From JALYOC01 sp036675345 (GTDB taxonomy: Bacteria > Myxococcota > Myxococcia > Myxococcales > Myxococcaceae): a stretch of 64,000 nt of DNA. A program made the translations under genes and the position numbers. Of this stretch, positions 42,901 to 50,515 are shown in pieces. The notes under the pieces are model-generated. The model was not told the origin of the DNA. It did no database searches and worked only from the letters and a program-made list of their open reading frames with translations. The first letter of the stretch is position 1; each line of letters opens with the position of its first letter. The stretch is taken from the NCBI GenBank assembly GCA_036675345.1, contig JAKFFE010000026.1, forward strand, positions 203,623-267,622. Reading direction: 5' to 3'.

Positions 42901-43607
42901 AGCTCTCCGCCCATCGCCGGGTGTTCGTCGGTGGCGCGGTCGGAAGGGGAGGCGGTCTGGTGCTCGCCGGTCTCCCGCAGGCCTTCCGGAACCGCGGGCT
43001 GGCGGCGCCGGACCCCGGGAGGCGCGCCCGGATCAGGCAAGGCGCCCATGTCCCCGAAGGGATCTCCACCCGCGTCCGCGGGCGTGGGGGTCGGTTCGGA
43101 AGGCGGGGGGGCCGGGGCCTCCTCCGACTCCTCGGCCGACTTGAGCAACAGCGGCGAGCCGGGATTGGTGACCTCGTCCAGGGAGGGAGCCGGTCCACCG
43201 CTCAGCGCGGTCTGGGCCTTCTCCAGCCACTCCTTCACCCGGCCGTTGTTCGGCTGCAGCCCGGCCGCCTTGCGCAGGATGGGCAGCGCGGAGCGGTACA
43301 GGCCCCGCTGCAGCAGCACCTCGGCGATCAGGTTGTAGGCGTAGGGGTTGTCCTTCTCGATCCCGATCGCCTGGTCGAACTGGGCCATGGCTTCGGCTGG
43401 ACGACCCAGCTGGATGAGGGACTTGCCCCACAGCACCCGGGCAACGGTGGAGTGAGGGTGGTGCTGCAGTCCCACCTGGCACACCTCGATGGCACGGGCC
43501 GAATCGCCCGCCTCGAGCAGTGCCTTGGCCAGCTCCACGAAGACGCTGGAGGCGGGGTCCTGCTGCAGAATCTGTTCGTAGCGTTCGACGGGTGACTTGG
43601 GCGGCAT
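39954..43607 (-). CDS. Large TPR membrane protein (TPR - linker - TM - TPR)
   Basis: 1217 aa. Residues 1-~110 are TPRs (YEQILQQDPASSVFVELAKALLEAGDSARAIEVCQ). A long Pro/Ala/Glu-rich linker (~115-430) holds repeated LLGDLPPPE-type motifs. One membrane segment (GVKLAVSAVLLAAIGVGSWAF, ~447-467) follows, and the remaining ~740 residues are more than fifteen TPR units. The first part is likely cytoplasmic and the rest periplasmic. The layout is like the 1442-aa protein at 50935 and gliding/envelope scaffold proteins of myxobacteria. No enzyme motif is seen. The 116-aa membrane gene follows with overlap. Function is inferred only as a scaffold. Confidence 0.8.
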   Translation of the reverse strand: MPPKSPVERYEQILQQDPASSVFVELAKALLEAGDSARAIEVCQVGLQHHPHSTVARVLWGKSLIQLGRPAEAMAQFDQAIGIEKDNPYAYNLIAEVLLQRGLYRSALPILRKAAGLQPNNGRVKEWLEKAQTALSGGPAPSLDEVTNPGSPLLLKSAEESEEAPAPPPSEPTPTPADAGGDPFGDMGALPDPGAPPGVRRRQPAVPEGLRETGEHQTASPSDRATDEHPAMGGELPVIRRPPGASGPKLIPVLTPQPGARASGEQLIPMLSPAEGARPTAELPALSAEERRAALAEHGRGSGEKPARRTGEQPVASGLLGDLPPPEASPPGVGLLGQLPPPPEESASAGGGLLGDLPSLEDAPVASRPVERPAVRAAVPPPVRSSGEKRALLDELPDLMASSASVEVPKVELSASSAQEIAQEYERELRQKLAASSEHKSFLARHGVKLAVSAVLLAAIGVGSWAFISTRVRNQGRDLRDALGDARKGIALDTAAGYRTAVEALGIAVQMDDENRESWALTAYAHSLLFAEHGEAAQDRTAAQLALAKPGVEEDFAAYSLVSRYYLGDRKARDGLRKTVLSSTEETPEVQELAGRILLAQRDSRAAVERFRRALELSSSNVRALVALGNYYRESGDHPTALKFYDTAAMISEAHPERAIGAAESRLETGDGLEQALTELEKLSGVEGLPPDLHTRRELALGRLLTANGRAAEAVKRLSEGKSRGYEFQLALGEASMGAGDYARAEDAFEAALKLRPTQEEAQEALGRVLLGRGRERELLGRLKDDGRRVALVRGIAYAKLEDWKRARTELARTQVSGKYPTEAVIHLAVADAAEGDAARAEKVLEKALASTRTVRSDAHVALGTLYLQREETEKARKQFELAEKDPFDFEGACALGRLYLAQGKPEKAVGHLERAVQRNGSHGEARHALGRLYLSLGKLPDGLDQAEAWQQDEPASAEALLDYAWALHLNGKWKEADAASTRLIRIAPSVAEAHRIRAVVLFSVGNAQGAFSSLERANKLDPKDPETFCEIGHAFLRQGNPDNAEAAFGAALKNDPKSDCATIGSALARLPSGARAVQKMLADRAAKAEEVVDRGQAWAALSRAQLITGPVASARKSAEEAVQVAPFLGNSHFALGLVASKQKQDETASAALRAAAGLEPAHATIRLALADALVRQGETGSAIKEYETFLRLGGDAGDEARVKKSLVDLKKKLASR

Positions 43608-43674
43608 CGCGGGGGGCGGGAGGTTAGCCCACCCGTTTCTCTTTCACGAAGCGGCACGATGCTACGGTGTGGAT

Positions 43675-44139
43675 GTGCGCCTGCCTGCCCTCCTCCTCTG
43701 CACCACCCTGATGTCTGCCTGTACCCACACCCCGGTCCGCACCGAGTCGGACGTCCAGGAGGTGAAGACCACCGCAGACGCCTTCCACCGCCGCACCCGC
43801 TGGAAGGACTTCCAGTCCGCCAGCGGCCTGATCGTCCCCGAGCGCCGGGCTGCCTTCCTGGCCGCCCGTGACGAGCAGCGGGACGAACGGGACCTGTCGA
43901 TCTCCGACTATGAGCTGCTGGAGATGAGGGTGGAGGCAGACGGGTCCCGGGCAGAGGTGGTCAGCCGCATCTCCTGGTTCCGGATGCCCAACCTCAGCGA
44001 GCACTCGGAGACTGTGATCACCGAGCTGGTCCGGGTGGGGCCCACCTGGCTGATCGCCCGCCAGAGCCGCGGTCCGTTCACCCCCGAGCTGCAGGAGCCG
44101 TACGTCCCGGCGGAGCCGGTGGAACCCGCCGCCCCCTGA
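43675..44139 (+). CDS. Small lipoprotein, hypothetical
   Basis: 154 aa from a GTG. The signal VRLPALLLCTTLMSAC gives a lipid Cys. The mature part is charged with a NTF2-like feel (TTADAFHRRTRWKDFQSASGLIVPERRAAFLAARDEQ..EVVSRISWFRMPNLSEHSETVITELVRVGPTWLIARQ), ending in a Pro-rich tail. Probably outer membrane. Divergent from the TPR gene (67 bp). No family named. Confidence 0.65.
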   Translation: MRLPALLLCTTLMSACTHTPVRTESDVQEVKTTADAFHRRTRWKDFQSASGLIVPERRAAFLAARDEQRDERDLSISDYELLEMRVEADGSRAEVVSRISWFRMPNLSEHSETVITELVRVGPTWLIARQSRGPFTPELQEPYVPAEPVEPAAP

Positions 44140-44144
44140 GTTGC

Positions 44145-44303
44145 GCCCGCTCCGCGGCCCGGGTTGGCGCACTCGCTTCCGCGCGGCGCTACCGCCCCGC
44201 CGCCCGGGGTGGCGCACTCGCAGCCTCGCGCGCTACCGCCCCGCAGCGGGTGGCGCACTCGCAGCCGCGCGGCGGCTACCGCCCCGCCGCCCGGGTGGCG
44301 AAC
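44145..44303. repeat. Degenerate ~45-bp tandem repeats made from a gene's 3' end
   Basis: Three and a half copies of a ~43-46-bp unit share TACCGCCCCGC and GGTGGCGCACTCGC. On the minus strand each copy repeats the last codons and TAG stop of the lipoprotein gene ending at 44276 (the ATRAAGR-stop segment). The coding copy is 44276-44303 and the others lie downstream of it. Confidence 0.7.
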
Positions 44304-44740
44304 CGGACCTCCAGAACCGGCTTGATGCACTCCAGCCGCTCCTCGCAGGAGGAGAGCGCGTAGCAGCGCTCCAGCGCGGGGCCGTCGGCGGCGGGCACCG
44401 CCGGGCCGTGCTCCACGAACCCGGCGCAGCGGGCCTCTCGCTGCTCGAGCGGCCCGGTTCCGTCCGCCAGGACCTCGGCCCTCCCCTCCTCCAGGACCTG
44501 CAGGCGCAGGCCCGGGCGGCTCAGCAATTCGGCGAACCGCGGGTCGTGCTTCTCCCTCAGCTCCACCAGCAGGGTGTTGAAGCCATCCACGCACTGGGCC
44601 CCCTGCTCGTGCAGACGCAGACACAGGGCGGTGGCGGACGGCGCGTCCAGCTGCGCTTCGGAGGAGACCACCGGACTTCGGGACGCGCAGGCGGAGACGG
44701 ACAGCACCACCAGCGCGGGGACGAGACGGGAGAGGGTCAT
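44276..44740 (-). CDS. Cys-rich lipoprotein, hypothetical
   Basis: 154 aa. The signal MTLSRLVPALVVLSVSAC leads to a lipid Cys. The mature chain has several cysteines (LCLRLHEQGAQCVDGF, ARCAGF, ERCYALSSCEERLECIK) spaced like disulfides and is helical. No family recognised. The 3' end of the gene is the source of the repeats at 44145-44303, and the terminator at 44786-44830 lies upstream, so it has its own promoter. Confidence 0.65.
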   Translation of the reverse strand: MTLSRLVPALVVLSVSACASRSPVVSSEAQLDAPSATALCLRLHEQGAQCVDGFNTLLVELREKHDPRFAELLSRPGLRLQVLEEGRAEVLADGTGPLEQREARCAGFVEHGPAVPAADGPALERCYALSSCEERLECIKPVLEVRFATRAAGR

Positions 44741-44785
44741 GCGCCCTGAGGAACCGGAGCGCGTCCAAGGTTCACCGCTGCCCGC

Positions 44786-44830
44786 AAAAAAAATCGCCCA
44801 CCGTTTCGGGGCCGGCCGAAACGGTGGGCG
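44786..44830 (-). terminator. Strong terminator of the 44987-49830 operon
   Basis: Perfect 15-bp stem (44795-44809 with 44816-44830, CGCCCACCGTTTCGG) around GGCCGG, followed on the minus strand by eight T. It lies about 150 bp past the epimerase stop, after three more hairpins. Confidence 0.8.
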
Positions 44831-44832
44831 TC

Positions 44833-44969
44833 GGAGGTCCCCCAATGGGACCTCCTGTCCTGGCTGCCCTTAGAGCAAGGCAGGTGCCAGTGACCGTTGG
44901 GGTCCCAGGGCCTCAGGTTCCAGGGGGTTGGCTGGGACCCCCCACCCGGTCCCCGGGTGAAACCCGGGG
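44833..44969. other. Cluster of three perfect hairpins before the terminator
   Basis: GGAGGTCCC/GGGACCTCC (44833-44841/44847-44855), GGGGTCCCAG/CTGGGACCCC (44899-44908/44932-44941) and CCCCGGGT/ACCCGGGG (44951-44958/44962-44969). No ORF is supported here. It could be a structured 3' UTR or small RNA of the operon to the right. Confidence 0.5.
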
Positions 44970-44986
44970 TGAGCGCGACAACGGTG

Positions 44987-45904
44987 TCAGGCTTCGCCGA
45001 TCACCGAGCGGATGGTCTCCCGCAGAGAGTTGCGGGGCTTCCAGCCGGTGTCCTGGCGCCAGCGGGCGCCGTCCACCGCACACACGTACTGCAGGTGGTC
45101 CAGTTCGGGGGGCGGGAAGTTGGCCAGCCGGTACTTGAACAGCAGGCCCAGCGCGCTGCGGGCCAGCGGGTGGGGCACCGGGATCGCGGTCCGCCCCAGC
45201 TCGCGCAACACCGAGCTGAGCGGGACCTCCCCTGGACCCACCACGTTGTACACGCCCTTGGGCTCGGGCCGCAGGGCCTCCACCATCGACCGGGCCACGT
45301 CCTCCACGTGGATCAGCTGCAGCATCGGGTCGAACCCGGCCATCACCCAGGGGTGCTTGAGGCGCAGGTAGGTGGAGGGGGCGTTCTTGATGTTCGGCCC
45401 CACGATGTGGACCGGGCGCAGGATCACCGTCTGGATCCCGGGGTGCTTCCAGAAGAACCCGTGGGCCAGCATGTCCACTTCGATCAGGTCCCGGATCCCG
45501 GAGAAGCGGGAGGCGGCCATCAGCGGCGCGTCCTCGGTGAGGAAGTTGGAGTTGTCCGGGGAGGGCCCGTAGACCGAGGCCGAAGACAGCACCACCACCT
45601 TCTTCACCGCGTACTTGGCGGCGTATTCGAGGATGCGGGTGGTCCCCACCACGTTGAACGAGTGGTGCTCCTCGGCGCTCATCCGCGGGTCGTGCATGAT
45701 CCCCATGTGGATCACCGCGCGGATCTCGTTGCGCCGGAAGACGTCCTCCGCCTTCTTCTTCCGCAGATCGAGCTGGAAGTGTTCGATGTCCTTGGGCTTG
45801 CCCGGGAACGGACGCCGATCGATGCCCAGGATCCGCTCCTGGTTGGCGTGCAGCTGCTTGGCGAGGGTGCGGCCCAGGTTCCCGGCGATCCCGGTCACCA
45901 GCAC
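44987..45904 (-). CDS. NAD-dependent epimerase/dehydratase (extended SDR)
   Basis: 305 aa. Rossmann motif TGIAGNLGRTLAKQL, VVVLSSASVYGPS with the catalytic Ser region, and LRPVHIVGPN. It is an extended SDR for a sugar-nucleotide or a related compound. The classical YxxxK is replaced near SRFSGIRDLIEVD, so catalysis is uncertain. The start is unsure: GTG at 45904 is used, but the frame is open upstream with STKNKPAV. It is the last gene of the operon and follows the acyltransferase closely. Confidence 0.8.
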   Translation of the reverse strand: MLVTGIAGNLGRTLAKQLHANQERILGIDRRPFPGKPKDIEHFQLDLRKKKAEDVFRRNEIRAVIHMGIMHDPRMSAEEHHSFNVVGTTRILEYAAKYAVKKVVVLSSASVYGPSPDNSNFLTEDAPLMAASRFSGIRDLIEVDMLAHGFFWKHPGIQTVILRPVHIVGPNIKNAPSTYLRLKHPWVMAGFDPMLQLIHVEDVARSMVEALRPEPKGVYNVVGPGEVPLSSVLRELGRTAIPVPHPLARSALGLLFKYRLANFPPPELDHLQYVCAVDGARWRQDTGWKPRNSLRETIRSVIGEA

Positions 45905-45924
45905 GGCCGGCTTGTTCTTGGTGC

Positions 45925-46779
45925 TCAGAAGAAGATCCCCTTCCGCTCCTGCAGGCCCTTGTTGATCAGCTCCTGGATCGCGGACTTCACGCTGCGGACC
46001 TTCTTCTCCAGCTCCGCGTCCTCGTCATCCGGGCGGCCGGTGAAGGTCATCGGGTCGCCAAAGTGCAGCCGGTACTTCACCGGCAGCGGCAGCGGGAGGC
46101 CGATCGGGGTCAGCGGGAAGGCGGGCATCCCCAGCAGCTTGGCCAGCGGCTTGACGTTCACCAGCGCCGGGGCCTGTTCCTCCGCGCCCACCACCGCCAC
46201 CGGGACGATCGGGGTGTTGGTCTCCAGCGCCAGGCGCATGAAACCCAGCCCGAACTCCTGCAGCTGGTAGCGCTGCGGCCACAGCTTGTTCACCCCCCGG
46301 GCGCCCTCCGGGAAGACGATGATCGCCTCTCCCGCCTCCAGCAGACGCCGGCAGTTCTCCGGGGTGCCCACGATCTGCCCCATCCGGGACATGAAGGAGG
46401 AGATGAAGGGCAGGCTGGGGACCCACTTCTCCACCATGCTCCGCACCGCGCGCGGAGGGCGAGCCTCGGTGATCATCGCCACCCCGATCATCGCCCCGTC
46501 GAACGGCAGCTGGCCGGAGTGGTTGGAGATCAAGAGCACCCGGCCGCCGGGGACCTTCTCGATCCCGTAGGTCTCCACCCGGAAGTAGTGCTTGTACAGC
46601 CAGACGATCGGCGCCAGCGCCGCCAGCGAGAAGTCGAGGTTGAACCCGAATGGATCCACCCCGTACTCGTTGGTCGAACGCGAGAGCGCGGTGATGTTCT
46701 TCTCCACCTCCCCATTGGTCAGCCGCGACGTCCAACCGCGCATCGCCCCACGCACCTGATCCCCAAGACGCTCCAGCAT
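45925..46779 (-). CDS. Lysophospholipid acyltransferase family protein (PlsC-like)
   Basis: 284 aa. The acyltransferase motifs are NHSGQLPFD (H-X4-D) and FPEGARG. The N-terminal hydrophobic stretch (FSLAALAPIVWLYKHYF) suggests membrane association. It likely transfers an acyl chain to a glycerol phosphate or a sugar lipid. Placed between epimerase and deacetylase genes, so it may acylate a glycolipid made by this operon. Substrate not shown by sequence. Confidence 0.85.
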   Translation of the reverse strand: MLERLGDQVRGAMRGWTSRLTNGEVEKNITALSRSTNEYGVDPFGFNLDFSLAALAPIVWLYKHYFRVETYGIEKVPGGRVLLISNHSGQLPFDGAMIGVAMITEARPPRAVRSMVEKWVPSLPFISSFMSRMGQIVGTPENCRRLLEAGEAIIVFPEGARGVNKLWPQRYQLQEFGLGFMRLALETNTPIVPVAVVGAEEQAPALVNVKPLAKLLGMPAFPLTPIGLPLPLPVKYRLHFGDPMTFTGRPDDEDAELEKKVRSVKSAIQELINKGLQERKGIFF

Positions 46780-46787
46780 GGGGCCCC

Positions 46788-47738
46788 TTAAACCACGGGG
46801 CGCGCCGCGTCCGAAAGCCTCTGCGCGGCGGCCTCCAAAGTGACTGTTTCGAACTCCCCCTGGATCCAGCGCAGCGCCTCGCGGATCCGGGTCGCCTTGA
46901 GGGCCTGTGGGACCTGGAGATCCCGCTGGGCCCGGGCCAGGGCCCGGGGAATCCCATCCGCCTCGTCCAGCAGATCCACCGCGTGCAGCTCGAAGTTCAA
47001 GAGCGGCACCCCGCGCAGCAGCCGGTAGGCGGTACGGATCACCCCCCGGGGGAGGGTGGCCACGAAGGTCCCGATGAAGGGAAAGCCGGTGTAGGGGGTG
47101 GTGGTGACCGGCAGCTCCAGCACCGTCCCCTTCCCCCGGGCGTAGGGCGCGGCCGGGTCCGGCCAGTAGGGATCACGGGGCGCGGTCAGCACCCGGGGCG
47201 AGTCCAGCACCGCCCGGGAGGGCCGCCGCACCGCCCACAGCCCGCCCATCACCGCCGCCTTGGCCAGGTAGTACGGGGTGGCCGGAAACGCCGAAGAGTC
47301 GTAGCGGTGGCCGCTCTGGACGATCGCCGCGTAGAGCGGGGCGGAGAGGGTGTAGCCGGGGGCGCGAAATCCCCTCGGACGGGCCCCGGTGGCGCGGGCG
47401 ATCGCCTCTGCCCCCCCGGTGACGTCGGCCAGGATCCGCGCCGGATCCCGCCGGGACAGCCCGTAGTCGTGGGTCTGGCTGTGGTTGCCGATCTCCACCC
47501 CTGCCTGGTGCGCCTGCCGGAGGGTGTCCCGGGCCAGCTCTGAGACGTCCAGGTCCGCGCCGATCGCGAACAGGGTGGAGGGCAGCTTGGCCCGGGCGAA
47601 CAGCTCCAGGAAGCGGGGCACCGCCACCTGGTAGACCAGGTCCCTGGCGCGCGCGTCGAGGAGGGAGTCGGGCAGCCCGTGGATCCGGCAGTAATGGACC
47701 AGCGAGTCCAGATCCACCGAGACCGCGGCCAGCGACAT
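46788..47738 (-). CDS. Polysaccharide deacetylase (NodB/CE4 family)
   Basis: 316 aa. NodB motifs: VSVDLDSL (motif 1, catalytic Asp), HSQTHDYG (motif 2, H-S-x-T-H), ARPRGFRAPGYT (motif 3). A metal-dependent de-N-acetylase of surface glycan is likely; no signal peptide is seen. The ATG at 47738 overlaps the GT2 stop (ATGA). The frame further upstream in the same ORF is a shadow of the GT2 gene. Confidence 0.88.
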   Translation of the reverse strand: MSLAAVSVDLDSLVHYCRIHGLPDSLLDARARDLVYQVAVPRFLELFARAKLPSTLFAIGADLDVSELARDTLRQAHQAGVEIGNHSQTHDYGLSRRDPARILADVTGGAEAIARATGARPRGFRAPGYTLSAPLYAAIVQSGHRYDSSAFPATPYYLAKAAVMGGLWAVRRPSRAVLDSPRVLTAPRDPYWPDPAAPYARGKGTVLELPVTTTPYTGFPFIGTFVATLPRGVIRTAYRLLRGVPLLNFELHAVDLLDEADGIPRALARAQRDLQVPQALKATRIREALRWIQGEFETVTLEAAAQRLSDAARPVV

Positions 47739-48457
47739 CAGGTGCCCCGGATGCGGATCACGTACACCAGCTTGCCCACGTTCCGCAGCACGTTGGGGAC
47801 CCGCCGGAAGAGGTGGATGGAGGGCTGGCGCTTCTCCACCAGCTGCACCGGGATCTCCACCACCTTCAGCCCCTGCCGCCAGGCGCGGATCACGAACTCG
47901 GAGGCGAACACGTCCATGTCCACCACGCAGCGTTCGATCACCGGCAGCAGCCGCGCGCGCCGGAAGGCTTTCAGCCCGTGGGTGTCGGTGCCCTGGAAGC
48001 CCAGCGCCACCTTGAGCAGCTTGTTGTGCACCCGGGTGGCCACCCGCCGCACCATCGGGCGGTGATCCGAGGCGCCCTTGGCCGCCTTGGAGCCCACCAC
48101 CATGTCCACCTCGCCGGAGGCCAGCAGCGGCACCGCCTGATCGTAGAAGGACAGATCGCAGAGGTCGATCTCGTCGCACACCACCAGCTCGCCCCGCGCC
48201 TCCTGGATGCCACGCTTGAGGGCGCTGCCGTAGTTGGGGCGTTCGGAGTGGAACCAGCGCAGCCGCGGGTTCTGCTGGGTCATCGCCTCCAGCAACGCCG
48301 GGGTGGCGTCCTTGGAGCCGTTCTCCGCGAAGATGATCTCGTAGTCGATCCCGCGCGCGTCCAGGCCACGGGTCAGCTCGTCAGCGGCCTGCTGGATGAT
48401 CGCCGCCTCGTTGTAGACGGGGATCACGATCGAGAGCTTGGGTGCCGGGGTTCCCAT
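47738..48457 (-). CDS. Family 2 glycosyltransferase
   Basis: 239 aa. GT-A fold: LSIVIPVYNEAAIIQQ (nucleotide-binding strand), AENGSKDATP, the region RPNYGSALKRGIQEARGELVVCDEID with an acidic motif, and DVFASEFVIRAWRQG. No membrane segment, so it acts as a peripheral enzyme (DPM1/DolP-mannose-like). Overlaps the deacetylase by 4 bp; one of the polysaccharide/lipid operon genes. Confidence 0.88.
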   Translation of the reverse strand: MGTPAPKLSIVIPVYNEAAIIQQAADELTRGLDARGIDYEIIFAENGSKDATPALLEAMTQQNPRLRWFHSERPNYGSALKRGIQEARGELVVCDEIDLCDLSFYDQAVPLLASGEVDMVVGSKAAKGASDHRPMVRRVATRVHNKLLKVALGFQGTDTHGLKAFRRARLLPVIERCVVDMDVFASEFVIRAWRQGLKVVEIPVQLVEKRQPSIHLFRRVPNVLRNVGKLVYVIRIRGT

Positions 48458-48507
48458 CCGGGCGGCGGAACTAGCACGCCCTCCCCGGGCGCGTCGACAA
48501 TCCTCGC

Positions 48508-49830
48508 CTATCCGTTCAGTCGGCGGGCGCAGCCCCGACCGGCCAGCACCGCGTCCTCCATCGACGAGTACTCCCAGTTTCCGTAGCGGCCGGCGGTCAG
48601 CACCCCCGCCGCCTCCAGGAAGTCGACGATCGTCTTCTTCGCCTCCCCGTAGGCGTCGTCGTACAGCACGTAGGCGTGGGGGATCTCCTTGGCGCTGGAG
48701 AACAGCACGTCCTCCTCACGGTGGATCATCTCCGAGCGCAGCAGATCCTCCACCGCCCACTTCTCCACCTGCGCCAAGGTGACCTCTCCCTGGTGCGAGT
48801 ACTCCACGTAGAACGAGGTGTGGCCCGCCGGAGCCAGCGGGGCGTAGCAGGCGGAGGGCGAACCGATCCGGTAGGTGTGGAAGCCCTCCTCCGGCAGGTA
48901 GATCCAGTGCCAGGGCTGACGGTTGGCGCCCTTGGCTCCCACCCGGGCGTAGGTGACGGTGGTGGCCCGCAGCCTCCCGGCCGCGTCCCGCACCGCGTCC
49001 GGGACCCCGGAGGCGCCCCGGCCCAGCAGCTTGATCAGCCCAGGCAGGGAGATGGTGGAGATCAGCTCCCGGTAGGGGACGGGGTTCCCGTCCGCGAAGG
49101 TGACGGTGCGCGCCTTCCAGTCCACCGCGGTGGGTTCGGTGTTCAGCCGCAGATCACCGCCGGACAGCGAGCCGGCCATCGCCTGCGCCCAGCGTTCAAT
49201 CCCCCCCTCCCGAGGGTAGAGGAAGGAGGCGTTGTAGCCGATCGAGTCCTGCCCCAGGCCCAGCGCGCCCTCCACCACCTCCTTGAGGTTCGGCTTGGGG
49301 ACGAAGCGGCCACACCACGCGGCGGAGAGCTCGGAGGGGTCCACCGTCCACAGCTTCTGGTTGTAGGGGATCATGAAGTTCTTCGCGAACCCCTCCCCCA
49401 TGTAGCGCAAGATGAACTCCCGGAAGTTTCGCGGCTCCCGCTCCCGCAGCGCCCGCCCGGACTCGCCGTACTGGGCCTCCACGAAGCCGACCAGGTTCTC
49501 CGCCACCACCTCCGCGGGAAGCCCGAAGGTGTTCACCTGGTAGGGGAAGCGGGTGAACACCCCGCGGGAGAAGATCGCCGCCTTGCGCTGGATGGTCACC
49601 AGCTCCCCGGGCAGCCACTTGTTCTGCACCAGGTCGCGGATCTCCGGGTCGCGCAGGTGCAGCCAGTGCCCGGTGTGATCGAACAGAAATCCCTGGAGGA
49701 CATCGGTCTTGATCAGCCCGCCCACCCGGTCGGTCCGCTCGGCCAGCAGCCAGGGGCCCTTGGTCCGGTCGAGGAAGTACGCCGCCGAGAGACCGGCCAG
49801 ACCGCCACCGAGGATCACCACTGGCTTCAT
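48508..49830 (-). CDS. FAD-dependent amine oxidase / UDP-galactopyranose mutase-like oxidoreductase
   Basis: 440 aa. FAD-binding VVILGGGLAGLSAAYFLDR, and a NAD/FAD 'RVGGLIKTDVLQGFLFDHTGHWLHL' region typical of protoporphyrinogen-oxidase-like and UDP-galactopyranose mutase-like proteins. It lies at the start of the operon (49830) and probably acts on a sugar nucleotide or polyprenyl substrate. Which substrate is not evident. The upstream region holds the 52-bp repeat array. Confidence 0.85.
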   Translation of the reverse strand: MKPVVILGGGLAGLSAAYFLDRTKGPWLLAERTDRVGGLIKTDVLQGFLFDHTGHWLHLRDPEIRDLVQNKWLPGELVTIQRKAAIFSRGVFTRFPYQVNTFGLPAEVVAENLVGFVEAQYGESGRALREREPRNFREFILRYMGEGFAKNFMIPYNQKLWTVDPSELSAAWCGRFVPKPNLKEVVEGALGLGQDSIGYNASFLYPREGGIERWAQAMAGSLSGGDLRLNTEPTAVDWKARTVTFADGNPVPYRELISTISLPGLIKLLGRGASGVPDAVRDAAGRLRATTVTYARVGAKGANRQPWHWIYLPEEGFHTYRIGSPSACYAPLAPAGHTSFYVEYSHQGEVTLAQVEKWAVEDLLRSEMIHREEDVLFSSAKEIPHAYVLYDDAYGEAKKTIVDFLEAAGVLTAGRYGNWEYSSMEDAVLAGRGCARRLNG

Positions 49831-49949
49831 GGGGCGTGGCGTCTAGCACGGAACCCGGGTTCACTGAGGGGGGCATCCATTGCGCCAGCCAAGACCGCCG
49901 TCGTTGAGCACCGTGCTGCCACCGAAGACGTCCCGCCGTGCCTTGCCCA

Positions 49950-50356
49950 CTTCACCGGTCGAACCAGGCGCGCGATGCGAGTTCGTCAGGCGAAACCGCC
50001 CGTCCCCCGGACGAACCAGGCGCGCCATTCGAGTTCGTCCGGGCAAACAGCCCGACCCCCGGACAAACCAGGCGGGCCATGCGAGTTCGTCAGGTGAAAC
50101 CGCCCGTCCCCCGGACGAACTCGGCGCGCCATGCGAGTTCGTCCGGGCAAACCGCCCAAACCCCGGACGAACTCGGCGCGCCGTGCGAGTTCGTCCGGGC
50201 AAACCGCCCAAACCCCGGACGAACTCGACGCGCCATGCGAGTTCGTCCGGGCAAACCGCCCAAACCCCGACGAACTCGGCGCGCCATGCGAGTTCGTCCG
50301 GGCAAACCGCCCAAACCCCGGACTAACTCGGCGCGCCATGCGAGTTCGTCCGGGGC
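49950..50356. repeat. Eight-copy 52-bp tandem repeat, each copy a hairpin
   Basis: Units start at 49974, 50026, 50078, 50130, 50182, 50234, 50285 and 50337, with a degenerate part to the left. Each complete unit has GAGTTCGTCCGGG and its exact complement CCCGGACGAACTC around a ~14-nt loop. The copies at 50130-50337 are nearly identical; the left copies diverge. The period (52) is not a multiple of 3, so the ORFs crossing it are not genes. This fills most of the 685-bp gap between 49830 and 50516; nothing else is seen there. Confidence 0.85.
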
Positions 50357-50515
50357 AGACGGATGTCGGCGGCGTCCGGAGCTCCGGCCGACCAAGCCCC
50401 TTGGTCCGGAGTCCCGAAGTCCCGGATCTTGATACTCTTCCGACCGCAGCCGGGCCCGCTCAAGAGGGACTTCTTGTTGAGGTCTGGTGACGCGGGCACG
50501 CTCAAGGGGGCAGCC

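Noticed and set aside
49950..50356. CRISPR array
   Set aside because: The complete 52-bp unit is repeated, with no unique spacers, and no cas gene is nearby. The Cas4-like nuclease is 45 kb away.
49880..50432. ORFs encoding RANRPNPGRTRRAMRVRPGK-type repeats
   Set aside because: They are translations of the 52-bp array in several frames; 52 is not a multiple of 3, so no frame is maintained by selection.
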